The notes beneath the pieces were generated by a model that saw nothing but the letters and a program-made list of their open reading frames with translations, had not been told where the DNA came from and did not search any database. 64,000 nucleotides of DNA from Pyrus communis (lineage: Eukaryota; Streptophyta; Magnoliopsida; Rosales; Rosaceae), in the NCBI RefSeq assembly GCF_963583255.1, contig NC_084806.1, positions 23,044,317 through 23,108,316 on the forward strand, in the 5' to 3' direction. This document shows positions 62,125-64,000 of this stretch, piece by piece. The first letter of the stretch is position 1; every line of letters starts with the position of its first letter. The position numbers and the translations under genes are program-made.

Positions 62125-62935
62125 TATGACTTTTGGTAATTTAGATTTTAATATAATAGGACAAAATTGTAATCATATTATAGATAAACTCATAGAAGAT
62201 ACTAATAATTTAGATGAAGAACAATACTTTCAAAAAATATAAGACATATGATTTAGGATTACATAGGATTTCAGATGAGGAAATGAAAAAAAAATTAATT
62301 TTAGACATAGGAGTATAACACATTTTAGGGGCAAAAGAATACACTAATCTATCAGAAGTAAAAGAATACATTATTGTATTAGAAGTAAAAATTGAATATA
62401 ATCCAACAGAAGAGAGTAGTACATCAGGAGTTGAAAATAATCCAGGATATACAGTTAGAACAAATCAACAATTTTTAGACAAATGAATAATATAATGAAC
62501 AAGGATGAGTAGATTATATGGATGAAATAATGATGAGACCACCTAGAAAAAATGTGATTCTATATTTAAAAAGATTAGAATAAATTAATATAGCAAGAAA
62601 TATATTAAACGTAGATAATGTAGATCCACACGATTGGGAGAAGACAATTGAAAGATAGGAAAAATGTTGTATATATGCAGCATTAATGTTAGATTTTAGT
62701 AATTCACAAAATATGTTAGGTTATTTTGAGTATACGTTAGATTGATTAGTTTTTTATTCTTTTCAATCATGGAAAGTTCAAAGTCTAGAACAACATCAGG
62801 TAGCTAAAACACATTTTAATATTGATGGTTTTGTTACATTAATTAAACAAGAATTTTTTAAATCATACCGGGTTGGATGACATAAGTGAATAGGAACAAA
62901 TAAGAGCTATAAGAAATTTATAACAATTACAAATT
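62125..62935 (+). pseudogene. Viral-like remnant downstream of MP (possible coat-protein region)
   Basis: Stop-ridden frames with the same extreme A-richness as the MP remnant. Readable pieces include MMRPPRKNVILYLKRLE (about 62530), NVDPHDWEKTIE (62620) and FNIDGFVTLIKQEFF (62815). Caulimovirid polyproteins place the coat protein after MP, which motivates the suggestion. No zinc-knuckle CCHC motif was seen. Confidence 0.35.
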
Positions 62936-64000
62936 TGTGATTTATAGTACATAGTTGGAGTTAGCGCAAGCGGAATCGAATTTAGAGTTACAATGGAGAT
63001 TTTCCGGACTTACGAACACAAAAGGCAATTTGATAATTTCATGTTTGGGAGATATTTTGTGACTTGTTATGTGAGCCACGTGGGGCCCACACCCTATTTC
63101 TCCCTCTCTTCTGCGTCTTCTCCTTCCCATTCTCCCGGACAACTCTCTCTCATTTCTTTCCAAACACTATCTCTCACCTAACTCCCTCTAGCTCCCTCAT
63201 CTCTTTGTCAGCTCTTTTTCCCTCCTCATCACCATCTTCTTCTCTGAAAACAGAGAGGCTAAAAGGCCTGGAACCAACCACACCAACTTCTATATTTTCT
63301 CTCTATCCCAGACTCTCTCTTTCCACTCATCTTCCTCACATCTTTACTCTCTGCCTCTCGTGGCTCTGTCTCTCTGCACTCCCCATTTCTGCTTGGCTCA
63401 TCTCTGAAACCCTTAAATCACAGCCTCAACCCTCATTGAAAGGTAAGAATCCTCATTATGTATAAAAATTTCTGGTCCATTGGCAATTAATGGTGGAAAT
63501 ATTTGAAACCTCATGCATGTGTTGGTCTGTTTGGGGACTAGGGATCCAAAAAGAGACTTGATGATGGAGTTACGAGTCCAACCCCAAATCGCAATGCAAG
63601 AAAGGAACTACGGAGTTCCTCTCAGCTCAGATTCGTAATCTCAAGGTATAACCCATGATTTTCATCTTTGTTCTTGTTCAGAAAGTGCAGCAGTTTGAAA
63701 ACCATAAAAGAAAATCATTGCATATCTGATCTCTATGCATGTCTCCATGGAATGATCTTAATACCTGCATACTCTTGAATCTGTACTTGGGTGCTTGCAT
63801 GTACCCACTGATATTTAAGCCCAAAATCGTGCATGAGCGAGATCTAGATTTTTCGAATTTGTGCTAACTATTACCTCTGTATTGCCTGGACTCCCCAAAC
63901 TTGTATGTAATGGAATTTTGTAATAAAATGTGAAATTTGGACAGATTATAGTTAATCTGTCCATTTTGTGTAGGATTTCTGTTTAAGTACTTTGCTATAG
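62936..64000. other. Unassigned CT-rich, leader-like DNA
   Basis: GTGGGGCCCACACCC at 63081-63095 is followed by about 250 bp of C/T-rich sequence and splice-donor-like AAAGGTAAGAATCC (63439-63452). The layout resembles the early part of family B LTRs (CT-rich leader, then donor-like sequence), but the termini do not match and the window ends first. The CT-rich ORFs are not convincing. Confidence 0.4.

Overview
This 64-kb window is plant nuclear DNA from a transposon-dense, gene-poor region. A rosaceous tree such as apple or pear is my best guess. It rests on the family resemblance of the Cassandra TRIMs, the TGTGACA-CCCGTCCC solo LTRs and the SNARE and TML relics, not on a search. Almost everything is nested mobile DNA. 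I see no intact host gene, only two decayed ones. The longest plausible element-borne ORF is a 163-codon coiled-coil ORF inside a retrotransposon.

Layout. 1-3266: deletion derivative of a non-autonomous LTR retrotransposon (family A; minus strand, tRNA-Asp primer type). 3632-4273: complete Cassandra TRIM with 5S-like LTRs. 4439-11290: solo family A LTR broken up by a MULE (4557-5815), a family B solo LTR (6114-8415) and a truncated family A LTR (8668-10545). 11672-12792: hAT-like element. 13401-18182: family B solo LTR split by a family A solo LTR (14943-17487). 18343-18543: foldback element. About 19122-28925: relic of a syntaxin-6-like t-SNARE gene, carrying a second Cassandra (19279-19916) and a 6.8-kb CACTA element (20492-27298) that itself holds a family B solo LTR (22155-24413). 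31430-41496: complete, young family A element (LARD type) inserted into a minus-strand LINE fragment; it carries an antisense gene-like unit and a copia-type solo LTR. 44870-46120: decayed Ty1/copia pol. 46533-48475: pseudogene of TML, the muniscin-like TPLATE-complex subunit. 50064-55385: three-level nest (solo LTR, then a MULE, then a family A solo LTR), plus a small MITE. 55790-62935: fossil endogenous caulimovirid (promoter, PBS, movement-protein remnant) interrupted by a family B LTR, a small MULE-like MITE and a solo Cassandra LTR. 62936-64000: CT-rich unassigned DNA.

Most element boundaries come from target-site duplications (TSDs) read directly: 5 bp for LTR elements, 9-10 bp for MULEs, 8 bp for hAT, 3 bp for CACTA. 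This lets the insertion order be reconstructed. The points most worth following up are the antisense, promoter-bearing ORF in the LARD, with a single amber codon before a conserved-looking tail; the fossil pararetrovirus; the long direct duplications around LTR insertions; and the homopyrimidine-filled MULE.
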